Made by a program: the position numbers and the translations under genes
Shown here: positions 6,117 through 14,342 of the stretch, piece by piece
How the letters are laid out: every line of letters starts with the position of its first letter
Numbering within the stretch: the first letter of the stretch is position 1
From: Alphaproteobacteria bacterium
GTDB taxonomy: Bacteria > Pseudomonadota > Alphaproteobacteria > Micavibrionales > CSBR16-224
Reading direction: 5' to 3'
DNA: 20,041 nt
Assembly (NCBI GenBank): GCA_006226225.1
Contig: SBHI01000043.1
Span: 1 to 20,041, forward strand
Notes under the pieces: model-generated
Told to the model about the DNA's origin: nothing
Seen by the model: the letters and a program-made list of their open reading frames with translations, nothing else
Databases searched by the model: none

Positions 6117-8900
6117 ATGCTGAGTTTGGTGACATTTCTGTTTCCCGCCGTGTTATTCGGTCTTGCATTGCTGCCGATTGTCTGGCTGCTGCTCAGGCTG
6201 TTGCCGCCGACGCCGAAGCGGATTCCGTTCCCGGCCATTATGCTGCTGCGTAATCTGAAGGAAACGGAAAAGCCCAGCCAGCATACGCCCTGGTGGCTTT
6301 TGCTGCTGCGTGTGACGGCGCTGGGGCTGTTTATTCTGGCGATGGCAGAGCCTGTGACACATACGGCGCAAGAGTTCTATGATTCCGTCTTGAAGAAAGA
6401 CCGCCCCGTGTTGTTGCTGATCGATAATGACTGGGCAGCGGGACAGAACTGGCAACAGCGGCAGGATATGGCGCAACGCCTTGTCGAACGCGTGCACCGC
6501 AGCGGACGCAATATTATCGTCGTGCCGACGGCCTCCCGCGTTTACGAGACCAATATTGTGGCTCCTGAAGCTGCGAAAGGGTTGGTGCGGCAGATTGCGC
6601 CGCAGCCCTGGCCTGCGAATTATGATGATATCGCCGAAAAAGTCACGCGGTTGAGCAAAGAGGTGGACACATTCTGGGTCAGCAACGGTTTCCATGCCGG
6701 TGTTGCGGGTGCGCAGCAGAGTTATAAGGATTCGGAGACCTATCATCTGATCAATCTTCTGCGGGATATGGGCGAGGTGACACTGGTGGATGTGGGCAAC
6801 GAGGCTTATTTCCCGACTTTGCTGAAAGTTCTGCCGGGTAAGGATAAGAATACGCTGACGCTGGAGGCGCGGCGCTTGACGGAGACGGAGCAGGCTGTCC
6901 CTGCGACGGTGGTCATGTATGGGGAAGGCGGGCGTGTTCTGGGGCAGGAGCGGATGATGATTGCCGCAGGCAGCAGCAAAGAAACCGCGCAGGTCGAAAT
7001 TGACACAGACCGCCGCAACCAGCTGACACATCTTAAAATTCAGCAAGCAAGCCATGCAGGTGGCAGTTTTATGGTGGATGAAAACTGGCGGTTCCGTCCT
7101 GTCGGCATTGCCGCGACAGAAGCAATGCTGAACAATCAGGGTTATTTGAATGACATTTTTTATATGATCCGTGCTTTGGAGCCTTATGCCGATTTGCAGA
7201 CAGGCACAGTGCATGAGATGTTGGAGGAAACAAAACTGGCGGTAATGATGGTCAGTGATGATTATCCGCTGACATCAGATGAGCGCGGAGAGCTGCGCGA
7301 CTGGGTCGATAAAGGCGGGATGCTGGTACGTTTTGCAGGGCCGAATATTGCCGCACAGCCGGACAGGGATAATCTGCTGCCGGTGCGTTTGCGTTATGGC
7401 GGGCGTGATTTTGAAGGAAGCCTGACATGGGATGTGCCGCAGGAACTGGGTGATTTTGCCGAGACAGGCCCTTTCGCAGGACTGGAAATTCCGGAAGACA
7501 GTAAGATTACGGTGTCTAAACAGGTTTTGGCGGAACCGTCTTTGGAGCTGGAGGAGAAAATCTGGGCGCGTCTGACGGATAAAACGCCGCTGGTCACCGG
7601 CGGAGCGGAAGGCGCGGGGCATATTGTCCTGTTCCATACCACGGCCAATCCGTTATGGAGCGATATCAGCATTTCCGGTGTTTTTATCGAGATGCTGAAA
7701 CGGCTGATTGCTCTCAGCGTTGGTGTAACGGGTATTGAAGGGCAGGATATTCGTCTGATGCCTGACAGGCTATTGGACGGTTTCGGGCGTTTGCAGCCTG
7801 CGGGCACGCAATTCGAGCCGATTACCAATCAGAAGGATTTTCTGATTAATCCGAAAAATCCTCCCGGCTTTTACGGCGAGGGGGATGCGCTCAAAGCCTT
7901 TAACCTGATTGATCATGCCAATCTGCCGACCACGCGCATTACCTATAATCTTCCGGATGAAGTGAAGGTTATGCCTTATGAGAGCGGCAAGGAAACCTCG
8001 TTCAAGCCGCATCTGGCCGTGACGGTTTTGCTGCTGCTGCTGGCTGATTTCCTGATTTCGCTTTATATGCGCGGTTTATTGACGCGTCCGGTGCGGGCGG
8101 CAATGATGGTTGCGGCGTTTTCTTTATTGGCCTTTTTGCCCGAACCGGCACTGGCGCAGCAGCCCACAGTGAAAGAAAGCGAGGCCATCCGCTATACCAA
8201 CGAGACATGGATTGCCTATGTCGTAACCGGAGACGGTAATCTTGACAAAGTCAGCCGTCAGGGGCTGGATGCGCTGCGCCGCATGGCAGGGCGGCGGACA
8301 TCGGTGGATATTCAGGGCGTGGTCGGCGTCAATCCCGAACGAGACGTGCTGACTTATTTCCCCTTTATCTATTGGCCGATTTCTCCGTCCCAGCCGCCTT
8401 TGACGCGGCGCGGCCGCGATAATGTGCAGGATTATCTTGAAAACGGCGGGCTGATTTTATTTGATACGCGTGACAGCCAATACGGCATGGATGACGACCG
8501 CTCTGATCAGGGGCGCGGTGCGCAATATCTGAAAACTCTGCTGCGCGGTATGCGCATACCGGCGCTGCATCCCGTACCGCAGATGCATGCCCTTAGGCGG
8601 TCTTTTTATCTGCTGGATAATTTTCCGGGACGTTATAACGCTGGCAGATTATGGGTGCAGAAAAAACCGGCGCAGGATCATGATAACGTTCCCAGCATGA
8701 TGATCGGTGGCAATGACTGGGCGGGTGCATGGGCGACAATGGATAACGGCCGCCCGATGTTTCGTATTGATTCCGGCGGAGAAAGGCAGCGCGAGCGTGC
8801 TTACCGTTTCGGCATTAACGTCATTATGATGGCATTAACCGGTAATTATAAGGTCGACCAGATCCATACGCAGGAACTTTTGAACAGGATCGGGCGGTAG
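6117..8900 (+). CDS. BatA-domain / DUF4159 fusion membrane protein
   Basis: This large envelope protein has 927 residues. It starts with a BatA-type N-terminus: a hydrophobic helix at about 4-27, the RIPFPAIMLLRNL block near 36-48, then a second helix ending in AMAEPV. An alpha/beta region follows in which the metal-site position reads LLLIDNDWAAG, a vWA-like site without the DxSxS serines. A glutamine-amidotransferase-like segment lies at about 340-410 (AVMMVSDDYPL, VDKGGMLVRFAGP). Helices at 633-652 and about 660-675 precede a DUF4159 domain from about 690 to the end, with FPFIYWPIS and NGGLILFDTRDSQYG. The second helix ends in PEPALA before QQ (678-682), like a signal peptidase site. AGAAGGG precedes the ATG. 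Similar fusions are known in alphaproteobacteria; their function is not established. Confidence 0.85.
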   Translation: MLSLVTFLFPAVLFGLALLPIVWLLLRLLPPTPKRIPFPAIMLLRNLKETEKPSQHTPWWLLLLRVTALGLFILAMAEPVTHTAQEFYDSVLKKDRPVLLLIDNDWAAGQNWQQRQDMAQRLVERVHRSGRNIIVVPTASRVYETNIVAPEAAKGLVRQIAPQPWPANYDDIAEKVTRLSKEVDTFWVSNGFHAGVAGAQQSYKDSETYHLINLLRDMGEVTLVDVGNEAYFPTLLKVLPGKDKNTLTLEARRLTETEQAVPATVVMYGEGGRVLGQERMMIAAGSSKETAQVEIDTDRRNQLTHLKIQQASHAGGSFMVDENWRFRPVGIAATEAMLNNQGYLNDIFYMIRALEPYADLQTGTVHEMLEETKLAVMMVSDDYPLTSDERGELRDWVDKGGMLVRFAGPNIAAQPDRDNLLPVRLRYGGRDFEGSLTWDVPQELGDFAETGPFAGLEIPEDSKITVSKQVLAEPSLELEEKIWARLTDKTPLVTGGAEGAGHIVLFHTTANPLWSDISISGVFIEMLKRLIALSVGVTGIEGQDIRLMPDRLLDGFGRLQPAGTQFEPITNQKDFLINPKNPPGFYGEGDALKAFNLIDHANLPTTRITYNLPDEVKVMPYESGKETSFKPHLAVTVLLLLLADFLISLYMRGLLTRPVRAAMMVAAFSLLAFLPEPALAQQPTVKESEAIRYTNETWIAYVVTGDGNLDKVSRQGLDALRRMAGRRTSVDIQGVVGVNPERDVLTYFPFIYWPISPSQPPLTRRGRDNVQDYLENGGLILFDTRDSQYGMDDDRSDQGRGAQYLKTLLRGMRIPALHPVPQMHALRRSFYLLDNFPGRYNAGRLWVQKKPAQDHDNVPSMMIGGNDWAGAWATMDNGRPMFRIDSGGERQRERAYRFGINVIMMALTGNYKVDQIHTQELLNRIGR

Positions 8901-11006
8901 ATGCAGCAATATATGACGCTCAATTTTGTTCCTTTAATGCCCTGGCAGGCGCTTGTGGTGCTGGGTGCGGCGGCTTTTGTGCTGTTTGTACTGGCACTGC
9001 TGCGCGGTGCGCGCGGTACATGGTGGCGCGGTCTGGCGCTGGTGCTGGTTTTGCTGGTGCTGTCCAATCCCTCCGTCATGCAGGAACAGCGTGAGCCCAT
9101 TAAAGATACGGTGTTGGTGGTGACGGATAACACGCCGAGTGAAAAGGTCGGTCAACGTCCCGCATTGGTGGCGGGCGCAATGGACAATATCCGCAAGCAG
9201 TTGGAGGCGCTGCCGAATGTTGAACCCGTCTATCTGACGGTGGAAGCGCAGGAAGATGAAACCCGTCTGTGGTCAGCCATGCGTGAAGCGGTGCTGGAAC
9301 AGGAAGAAAATGCGCTGGCGGGTGTGATACTGGTCACGGACGGGCAGGTTCATGATGCGCCTGCCGCGCCGCTTGAAGAAGAGCGTCTGAAAAATATTCC
9401 GATTCATACCGTTTATACCGGTGCAAAGGATGAAAAGGATATTTCGGTGATTGTCACGCAAGCACCGCGTTATGCGCTGACAGGGGATACGGTGACTGTG
9501 ACGGTGCGTATTGATGCGCAGGGTTATCCGAAAACACAGACGGAGAAATTGCGTCTGGAGGTGATGCAGGACGGCGACCCTGTCGGGGTCTTTCCGGTGG
9601 TGATCGGTGAAGAGCGCAAACTCAGCTTTAAAATGGAACATGCCGGTGACACGGTGCTGAGTTTTACGGTTCCCCGACTGGAGGGCGAGTTGACGGCGGC
9701 GAATAATACCGCCTTTTCGATTATCCGCGCGGTGCGTGACCGTTTGCGCGTGCTGCTGGTTTCAGGAAAACCGCATGCAGGGGAGCGCACATGGCGGAAC
9801 CTGTTGAATTCCGATCCGGCGGTTGATCTGGTGCATTTTACCATTCTGCGTTCGCCGGAGGCGAAGGATCCGACCCCGTCACATGAATTGTCATTGATCG
9901 CTTTTCCGACACATGAGCTGTTTCAGCGTAAAATCAAGAATTTCGACCTGATCGTTTTTGACCGCTATCATCTGCAAGGAATATTGCAGGGCTTTTATAT
10001 GCGCAATATCCGCGAATACGTGAAGAACGGCGGTGCGCTTTTGATGGCATCGGGCGATGAATATGGCGGCCAGAGCTCGCTGTATCAAACAGCGGTACGT
10101 GATATTCTGCCCGCCCGTCCGCTGGGAGGGACAATCGAGAACGGTTTTATCCCCGAAAAAACGGATCTGGGCGATGTGCATCCCGTTACGGAGAGGCTGA
10201 CGGATAAACAACAGGCATGGGGACGCTGGTTCCGTCAGGTCAAAGCCGAAGTTGCGCCGACATCGCGCATTCTGATGATGGGCGCGGAAAAATATCCGCT
10301 GCTGGTGCTGGATAAGGCTGAAAAAGGCCGTGTCGCATGGCTGGCCAGTGACCACACATGGCTGTGGGCGCGCGGGCTGGAACATGGCGGCCCGCAAAAA
10401 GAGCTGTTGCGCCGCCTGGTTCACTGGCTGATGAAAGAGCCGGAGCTTGAAGAAAACCGTCTGGTGGTCAGCGTCAACGGTTTTGATTTGACTGTACGCC
10501 GCCGCGCTCTGCTGGATGTGGACAAGAATATTGATATCGCCATGTTTACACCCGAACAGGAGCAAAAGACGCTGACGCTGCGGCGCGAGGATTTGCGCCG
10601 CTGGCAGCGCGGGGATGCGCATGTGGAACAATACGGGCTTTACCGTTTTGAAGACCCGACATCGGGACAGAAAGCCTTCGCAGTTGTCGGCCGGATTGAT
10701 GTTCCTGAAATGCAGCAGGTTATTGCAAGTAATGAAAAACTCTCTCCGCTGACGGCGGCAACAGGCGGTGGAGAAATCTGGTACCGCGAGGCAGGACAGG
10801 GCTTTGCACTGCGTCATGGCGCGGGATTTGCCAAATTGAAATATTACGGCGATGACTGGATTGCCGTGAAAAAGAATGACGCCTACCGTGTCACCGGATT
10901 AAAGAGCTTCCCGCTGCTGCCGCCGCTTTGGGCGATGCTGGTGATTGCGCTGGTGATGATGATTGCATGGTACCGTGAAGGGCGTTCCGGTACGCCGCAG
11001 TCATAA
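8901..11006 (+). CDS. Large membrane protein with vWA-like and glutamine-amidotransferase-like regions
   Basis: The 701-residue protein has two N-terminal membrane helices (about 14-36 and 43-60) and one near the C-terminus (about 670-692, PLWAMLVIALVMMIAW), with a large extracytoplasmic middle between them. After the second helix, TVLVVTDNTPSE and, further on, GVILVTDGQVHD look like the strands of a degenerate vWA fold whose DxSxS is replaced by DNTPS. Around 300-385 an amidotransferase-like pattern appears: RVLLVSGKPHAG, then FDLIVFDRY, then VKNGGALLMASGDE. No catalytic cysteine is evident, so an enzymatic role is unlikely. The ATG directly abuts the TAG of the preceding gene, which implies coupled translation. 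It is the last gene of the DUF58 operon and is followed by a strong terminator. Its role is unknown, probably in the envelope together with its neighbours. Confidence 0.82.
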   Translation: MQQYMTLNFVPLMPWQALVVLGAAAFVLFVLALLRGARGTWWRGLALVLVLLVLSNPSVMQEQREPIKDTVLVVTDNTPSEKVGQRPALVAGAMDNIRKQLEALPNVEPVYLTVEAQEDETRLWSAMREAVLEQEENALAGVILVTDGQVHDAPAAPLEEERLKNIPIHTVYTGAKDEKDISVIVTQAPRYALTGDTVTVTVRIDAQGYPKTQTEKLRLEVMQDGDPVGVFPVVIGEERKLSFKMEHAGDTVLSFTVPRLEGELTAANNTAFSIIRAVRDRLRVLLVSGKPHAGERTWRNLLNSDPAVDLVHFTILRSPEAKDPTPSHELSLIAFPTHELFQRKIKNFDLIVFDRYHLQGILQGFYMRNIREYVKNGGALLMASGDEYGGQSSLYQTAVRDILPARPLGGTIENGFIPEKTDLGDVHPVTERLTDKQQAWGRWFRQVKAEVAPTSRILMMGAEKYPLLVLDKAEKGRVAWLASDHTWLWARGLEHGGPQKELLRRLVHWLMKEPELEENRLVVSVNGFDLTVRRRALLDVDKNIDIAMFTPEQEQKTLTLRREDLRRWQRGDAHVEQYGLYRFEDPTSGQKAFAVVGRIDVPEMQQVIASNEKLSPLTAATGGGEIWYREAGQGFALRHGAGFAKLKYYGDDWIAVKKNDAYRVTGLKSFPLLPPLWAMLVIALVMMIAWYREGRSGTPQS

Positions 11007-11028
11007 AAATACCTTGATATATAGAGAA

Positions 11029-11057
11029 AACGCCTCCTGCCGTAAGGAGGCGTTTTT
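11029..11057 (+). terminator. Intrinsic terminator of the DUF58 operon
   Basis: A 10-bp perfect stem (11029-11038 with 11045-11054, core CGCCTCCT/AGGAGGCG) closes the 6-nt loop GCCGTA. Its last bases merge into TTTTT at 11053-11057. It lies 22 bp after the stop at 11006. This is a textbook rho-independent terminator on the plus strand. Confidence 0.88.
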
Positions 11058-11116
11058 CCTATTTAAGACCAAAAGTCCTTTTGACGTTTCGTCTTCTTTG
11101 TTTATCCGTTTAAAGA

Positions 11117-11554
11117 CTATTCGCGTTCGTCTCGTCTTGTTCTTTCGTGGCGCTCGTGGCGTTCCTGCGCTTCCAGGCTGTAAACAGCGATCGGGCGGGC
11201 AATCAGACGGGCAACGCCGATCGGCTCTCCTGTTTCTTCACAATAGCCGTAAGTGCCTTGTTCGATTTTTTCCAGCGCTTCGTTGATTTTGCTGATCAGT
11301 TTGCGCTCGCGGTCACGGGTGCGCAGTTCCAGCGCGTGATCCGTCTCGGCGGCGGCGCGGTCTGCAATATCCGGTTTTTGCAGGTTGTCCTGCTGCATGG
11401 TTTCAATCGTCTCGTTAGAGCCAGCCAGAAGCTCTTCGCGCCACAACAGCAGTCGTTGGCGAAAGAATTCGGCCATAACCGGATTCATAAATTCTTCTTT
11501 ATCCGTTGGGGTATAATCGGGGGGTAAAATCGCTTTGCGTGCTTCAATAGACAT
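11117..11554 (-). CDS. dksA: RNA polymerase-binding transcription factor DksA
   Basis: DksA binds in the RNA polymerase secondary channel and, with ppGpp, adjusts transcription of stable RNA and biosynthetic genes. The 145 residues show the family layout: an N-terminal helical part, a coiled coil whose tip reads DIADRAAAETD (62-72) and keeps the DxxDxA signature, and a C-terminal globular part with GTYGYCEETGEPIGVARL (100-117). The four-cysteine zinc site of E. coli DksA is reduced to C105 alone, which is usual for alphaproteobacterial DksA. The ATG at 11554 has GAGGT 8 nt upstream. An in-frame TTG at 11569 would add five residues but overlaps that site. The tail is very charged, HERHERTRRDERE. 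The gene lies downstream of the acetyltransferase gene with a 130-bp gap and probably has its own promoter, which I could not identify. Confidence 0.92.
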   Translation of the reverse strand: MSIEARKAILPPDYTPTDKEEFMNPVMAEFFRQRLLLWREELLAGSNETIETMQQDNLQKPDIADRAAAETDHALELRTRDRERKLISKINEALEKIEQGTYGYCEETGEPIGVARLIARPIAVYSLEAQERHERHERTRRDERE

Positions 11555-11684
11555 GGACGTGTACCTCAAATATGGATATTGATTATCTGAAATAAGATAA
11601 CAATACTTCCTTTACAAAAGGTTAATAAGGACGCCACCTTATCCTGTTTTTGAGCCTAATTCAAGCTTTTTTGAGGGCGCTCGC

Positions 11685-12230
11685 TTACAGTTCGATCCAG
11701 TAACGCATCGTGTTGTCATCCTGCCAGTCAAAGCTGACAACGTCTTCAAGGATGCCGCCATTGGCTTCGATAATCTTGCGCGAACCCATATTGCCTTCGG
11801 AACAGGTCAGCAATACACGGTCTGTTTTCAGCGTTTTGCGTGCTTCGTCAAGGCAGAGACGCAGCATCAGTGTACCGTAACCCTGATGGCGGAAACTGGG
11901 GCGCACACCGTAACCGATATGCCCGCCAAATTTCAGCAGAAACTCGTTCAGTTTGTGGCGCAGGGAAATGCTGCCGATAAAGGCTTCATCCAGCACCAGC
12001 CAGTAATCACTCGATGGCACGCGTTCATAGGTATTGCCGTCGGGGCAGAGGATTTGCCCGGTTTTGTCTTTGGTAAGGATATCTTCAAGATAGGCGGGAA
12101 AATCATCTGCGATGGCATCGATTTCTTCCGGGCTGCGTTCCGTTTCAATGCCGCGGACAAAGCCTTCGCGTAAGGCTTCGATAAAGCTGTCTTTGAATGC
12201 GCCTGAGGGGGTGACAAGTTTTGCCGACAT
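11685..12230 (-). CDS. GNAT family N-acetyltransferase
   Basis: The protein has 181 residues. The acetyl-CoA-binding motif A is clear: HIGYGVRPSFRHQGYGTLML at 104-123, with the R/Q-x-x-G-x-G loop as RHQGYG. It is followed by the helix LRLCLDEARKTL and then VLLTCSEGNMGSRKIIEANGG, which is motif B with the typical N-x-x-S-x-K-I-I-E-x-N-G-G pattern. The N-terminal third (PEEIDAIADDFPAYL, then GQILCPDGNTYERVPSSDYWLV) resembles the COG3981 group of predicted acetyltransferases. The substrate cannot be told. The ATG at 12230 has AGGAAT 7 nt upstream. It lies downstream of mscS on the same strand, but a strong hairpin separates the two. Confidence 0.88.
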   Translation of the reverse strand: MSAKLVTPSGAFKDSFIEALREGFVRGIETERSPEEIDAIADDFPAYLEDILTKDKTGQILCPDGNTYERVPSSDYWLVLDEAFIGSISLRHKLNEFLLKFGGHIGYGVRPSFRHQGYGTLMLRLCLDEARKTLKTDRVLLTCSEGNMGSRKIIEANGGILEDVVSFDWQDDNTMRYWIEL

Positions 12231-12271
12231 TTTTTATTCCTGAAAGTTTATCTATGTCTGTCTTTAAGTGT

Positions 12272-12301
12272 AAAGGGTGGAGCCTGTTTGCTCCACCCTT
12301 T
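12272..12301 (-). terminator. Hairpin terminator downstream of mscS
   Basis: A perfect 12-bp stem (12272-12283 with 12290-12301, AAAGGGTGGAGC and its complement) closes a 6-nt loop, 29 bp past the mscS stop. On the minus strand the stem ends in TTT followed by ACACTT, so the U tract is short. On the plus strand TTTTCTT follows. It probably limits transcription from mscS into the acetyltransferase gene. Confidence 0.65.
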
Positions 12302-12329
12302 TCTTAAAGGCGTCTTTATGGCTGCCTTA

Positions 12330-13211
12330 TCAGGCGGCTTTTTTCGTTTTCGCTTTTGCGGATGGTTTGGCTGTGCTTTTTGCAGCAGGTTTTTTTGCTG
12401 CTTCATAAATATGCACATCACGCTGCGGGAAGGGAATGCTGATGCCCGCTTTGTCAAATTCCAGTTTAATCGCTTCGATCAGGTCACAACGCGTTGCCCA
12501 TAAATCGGAGGATTTTACCCAAGGGCGGACAGCGAAATCGACGCTGTTCGCCGCCAGTTCCATCACAGCAATCATCGGGGCCGGGTCATCCAAAACACGT
12601 TTATCGGCCTTGACGGTTTTCTCGATAATTTTCTTGGCGGCTTTGATGTCGTCATCATAACCGATGCTGAAAACCAGATCGATGCGGCGGGTATCGCGTG
12701 CCGAGAAATTGGTGATGTTGCCGCCCATAATGTTTTTGTTGGGAACGATGACGATTTTATTGTCCGGTGTTTTCAGTGTTGTGGACAAAATATTCAGCCC
12801 GTCCACCGTACCGGTTGCGCCTGCGGCTTCAATGAAGTCGCCGACTTTGAAGGGGCGGAACAGGACAATCATGACACCGGAGGCGAAGTTGGACAGTGAC
12901 CCCTGCAGTGCCAGACCGACAGCCAGACCAGCTGCGGCGATGGCCGCGGCGAAAGAGGTTGTTTCAATCCCCATCTGCCCCATAGCGGCGATAATCGTAA
13001 AGCCGAGTAAGGCGTAATACAGCAGATTGCCGACAAAAGAGACGAGTGTTTTGTCCAGCTTGGCCTTTTCCATTCCGGCACGGGCGAATCTTGTGGCAAT
13101 TTTTGATGCCCAGCGGCCGATAAAGAAGATTGCGACACCGGTCAGCAGCTGTACGCCGTAGACCAGCACCAGTTCGTAAAGTTTTGCAAAGTCGATACTC
13201 ATATTTTCCAT
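12330..13211 (-). CDS. mscS: Small-conductance mechanosensitive channel, MscS family
   Basis: This inner-membrane channel opens when membrane tension rises and releases solutes after hypo-osmotic shock. The 293 residues include three membrane helices, at about 15-35, 58-80 and 84-116. The third has the pore-lining Ala/Gly pattern AAAIAAAGLAVGLALQGSL and then NFASGVMIVLFRPFKVGDFIE. The beta domain (GTVDGLNILSTTLKTPDNK, VPNKNIMGGNITNFSA) and the alpha/beta domain ending in ISIPFPQRDVHIYE are both complete, so the length is that of a minimal MscS. After the family domain there is a 20-residue Lys/Ala-rich tail. The ATG at 13211 has AAGGAA 6 nt upstream. The gene is divergent from prmC across a very short gap. 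Confidence 0.93.
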   Translation of the reverse strand: MENMSIDFAKLYELVLVYGVQLLTGVAIFFIGRWASKIATRFARAGMEKAKLDKTLVSFVGNLLYYALLGFTIIAAMGQMGIETTSFAAAIAAAGLAVGLALQGSLSNFASGVMIVLFRPFKVGDFIEAAGATGTVDGLNILSTTLKTPDNKIVIVPNKNIMGGNITNFSARDTRRIDLVFSIGYDDDIKAAKKIIEKTVKADKRVLDDPAPMIAVMELAANSVDFAVRPWVKSSDLWATRCDLIEAIKLEFDKAGISIPFPQRDVHIYEAAKKPAAKSTAKPSAKAKTKKAA

Positions 13212-13292
13212 GGTCAGTTCCTTTTTCCCTCTTTCTTCTATATAGGAGTACAGGTGTATTATACGGTTGTGAGCATAGCAAAGGATTCGATA

Positions 13293-14192
13293 ATGTCAAA
13301 TATGTCTGTCGCAGATATATATAAAGACACAAAAGATATTTTCGCAGCAGCAGAGATCGAGACTGCTGCGCTGGATGCGCGTTTGCTGCTTTTGGATGTT
13401 CTGGGGATGACAAGGGAGGAATGGGTTGCGCAAAAAGATATGTGTTTGACGCAGGCACAGGTGCAAAAGATGCAGGACTACCGTACCCGCCGTTTGGCGG
13501 GAGAGCCTGTTTCGCGCATTCTGGGACGGCGCGGTTTTTACGGCGCGGAGTTCTTGCTCTCCGGCGGAACGCTGGATCCGCGTCCCGATACCGAAACATT
13601 GATCGAAACGGTTTTACAGGAATTGGGCGCGCGTAAAGATGCGCCGTTCCGCCTGCTTGATTTGGGCACGGGCACCGGCTGTATTGCTCTGACGCTTTTA
13701 AACCTTTGCCCCAAGGCGGAGGCGGTTGCGGTGGATATTGCGGAAGATGCGGTCAAAACCGCACGGGAAAATGCCCGTCTGCTGAGAATGGAGGAGCGCT
13801 GTAATGTGCATGTGCTTGACTGGACGGCGGCGGAGGTAGTTAAAAAACTGGGACGTTTTGACGTTGTTGTCTCGAACCCCCCGTATATCCGCAGCGGAGA
13901 TATGGACGGCTTATCGCGGGAGGTGCGGGAGTTTGACCCTGTGCAGGCATTGGACGGCGGTGCGGACGGATTGGATTGTTACCGTGATATCTTCAGGCTG
14001 CTTCCCGCTATTCTGGCGGAAGAGGGGCTATGCGCTTTTGAAATCGGTTACGATCAGGCTGATGATTTACGAAGGCTTTGTGAAGAGAGCGGATTTTCGG
14101 ATATCGGCTGTGCAAAAGATTTGGCAGGGCGTGACCGCTGCATTTTTTTTCGCCACGGAAATAAAGAGAAAAAACAGCAAGAAACCGCTTGA
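13293..14192 (+). CDS. prmC: Release factor glutamine N5-methyltransferase
   Basis: PrmC methylates the glutamine of the GGQ motif in release factors RF1 and RF2. The protein has 299 residues from the ATG at 13293. An N-terminal helical domain (AAEIETAALDARLLLLDVLG) is followed by the DPRPDTE motif (94-101), the SAM-binding loop LDLGTGTGCIAL (122-133), and the catalytic NPPY at 195-198. GLSREVREFDPVQALDGGADGLD then completes the family pattern. Two starts are plausible. The GTG at 13254 has AGGAG 5 nt upstream and would add 13 residues. The ATG at 13293 has AAAGGA 7 nt upstream and fits the usual family N-terminus, so I prefer it. prfA, the common upstream partner, is absent here; mscS lies divergently instead. 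Confidence 0.93.
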   Translation: MSNMSVADIYKDTKDIFAAAEIETAALDARLLLLDVLGMTREEWVAQKDMCLTQAQVQKMQDYRTRRLAGEPVSRILGRRGFYGAEFLLSGGTLDPRPDTETLIETVLQELGARKDAPFRLLDLGTGTGCIALTLLNLCPKAEAVAVDIAEDAVKTARENARLLRMEERCNVHVLDWTAAEVVKKLGRFDVVVSNPPYIRSGDMDGLSREVREFDPVQALDGGADGLDCYRDIFRLLPAILAEEGLCAFEIGYDQADDLRRLCEESGFSDIGCAKDLAGRDRCIFFRHGNKEKKQQETA

Positions 14193-14255
14193 TTTCGCGG
14201 TTCGTACGGCTATTATGTGCGGATACGCGGAGCTTGAGTGTTATTTTCTGTGCAA

Positions 14256-14274
14256 AAAAGGGCTTTACCCTTTT
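14256..14274 (+). terminator. Possible weak terminator after prmC
   Basis: AAAAGGG (14256-14262) pairs with CCCTTTT (14268-14274) around a 5-nt loop, 64 bp past the prmC stop. The run of A before the stem and T at its end resemble an intrinsic terminator, but only three G-C pairs stabilise it and GCGC follows the T run. Termination is likely to be partial at most. Confidence 0.4.
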
Positions 14275-14313
14275 GCGCAATCCGCGTTATTATGAATGAA
14301 GCCCAGATATTTG

Positions 14314-14342
14314 TTGCGAAGAAAGCTTGCTAACTATATAAA
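14314..14342 (+). promoter_or_regulatory. Predicted promoter of the DUF4167 gene
   Basis: TTGCGA (14314-14319), a 17-nt spacer and TATAAA (14337-14342) give a fair sigma-70 style match. Initiation near 14349 would leave a leader of about 110 nt. That leader contains two copies of GCGCGAAAT (14368-14376 and 14384-14392) flanked by AACCGG at 14363-14368 and 14399-14404. Confidence 0.42.

Noticed and set aside
6153..7214. Open frame of 353 codons antisense to the BatA-DUF4159 gene
   Set aside because: His/Arg/Gln-rich with no recognisable domain; a shadow of the real gene.
9891..10817. Open frame of 308 codons antisense to the 701-residue membrane protein gene
   Set aside because: Same shadow pattern, no ribosome-binding site or family features, while the plus-strand protein has clear membrane helices and a coupled start.
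14183..14202. Small hairpin AACCGC / GCGGTT across the prmC stop codon
   Set aside because: Six-bp stem without a T run; not a convincing terminator.
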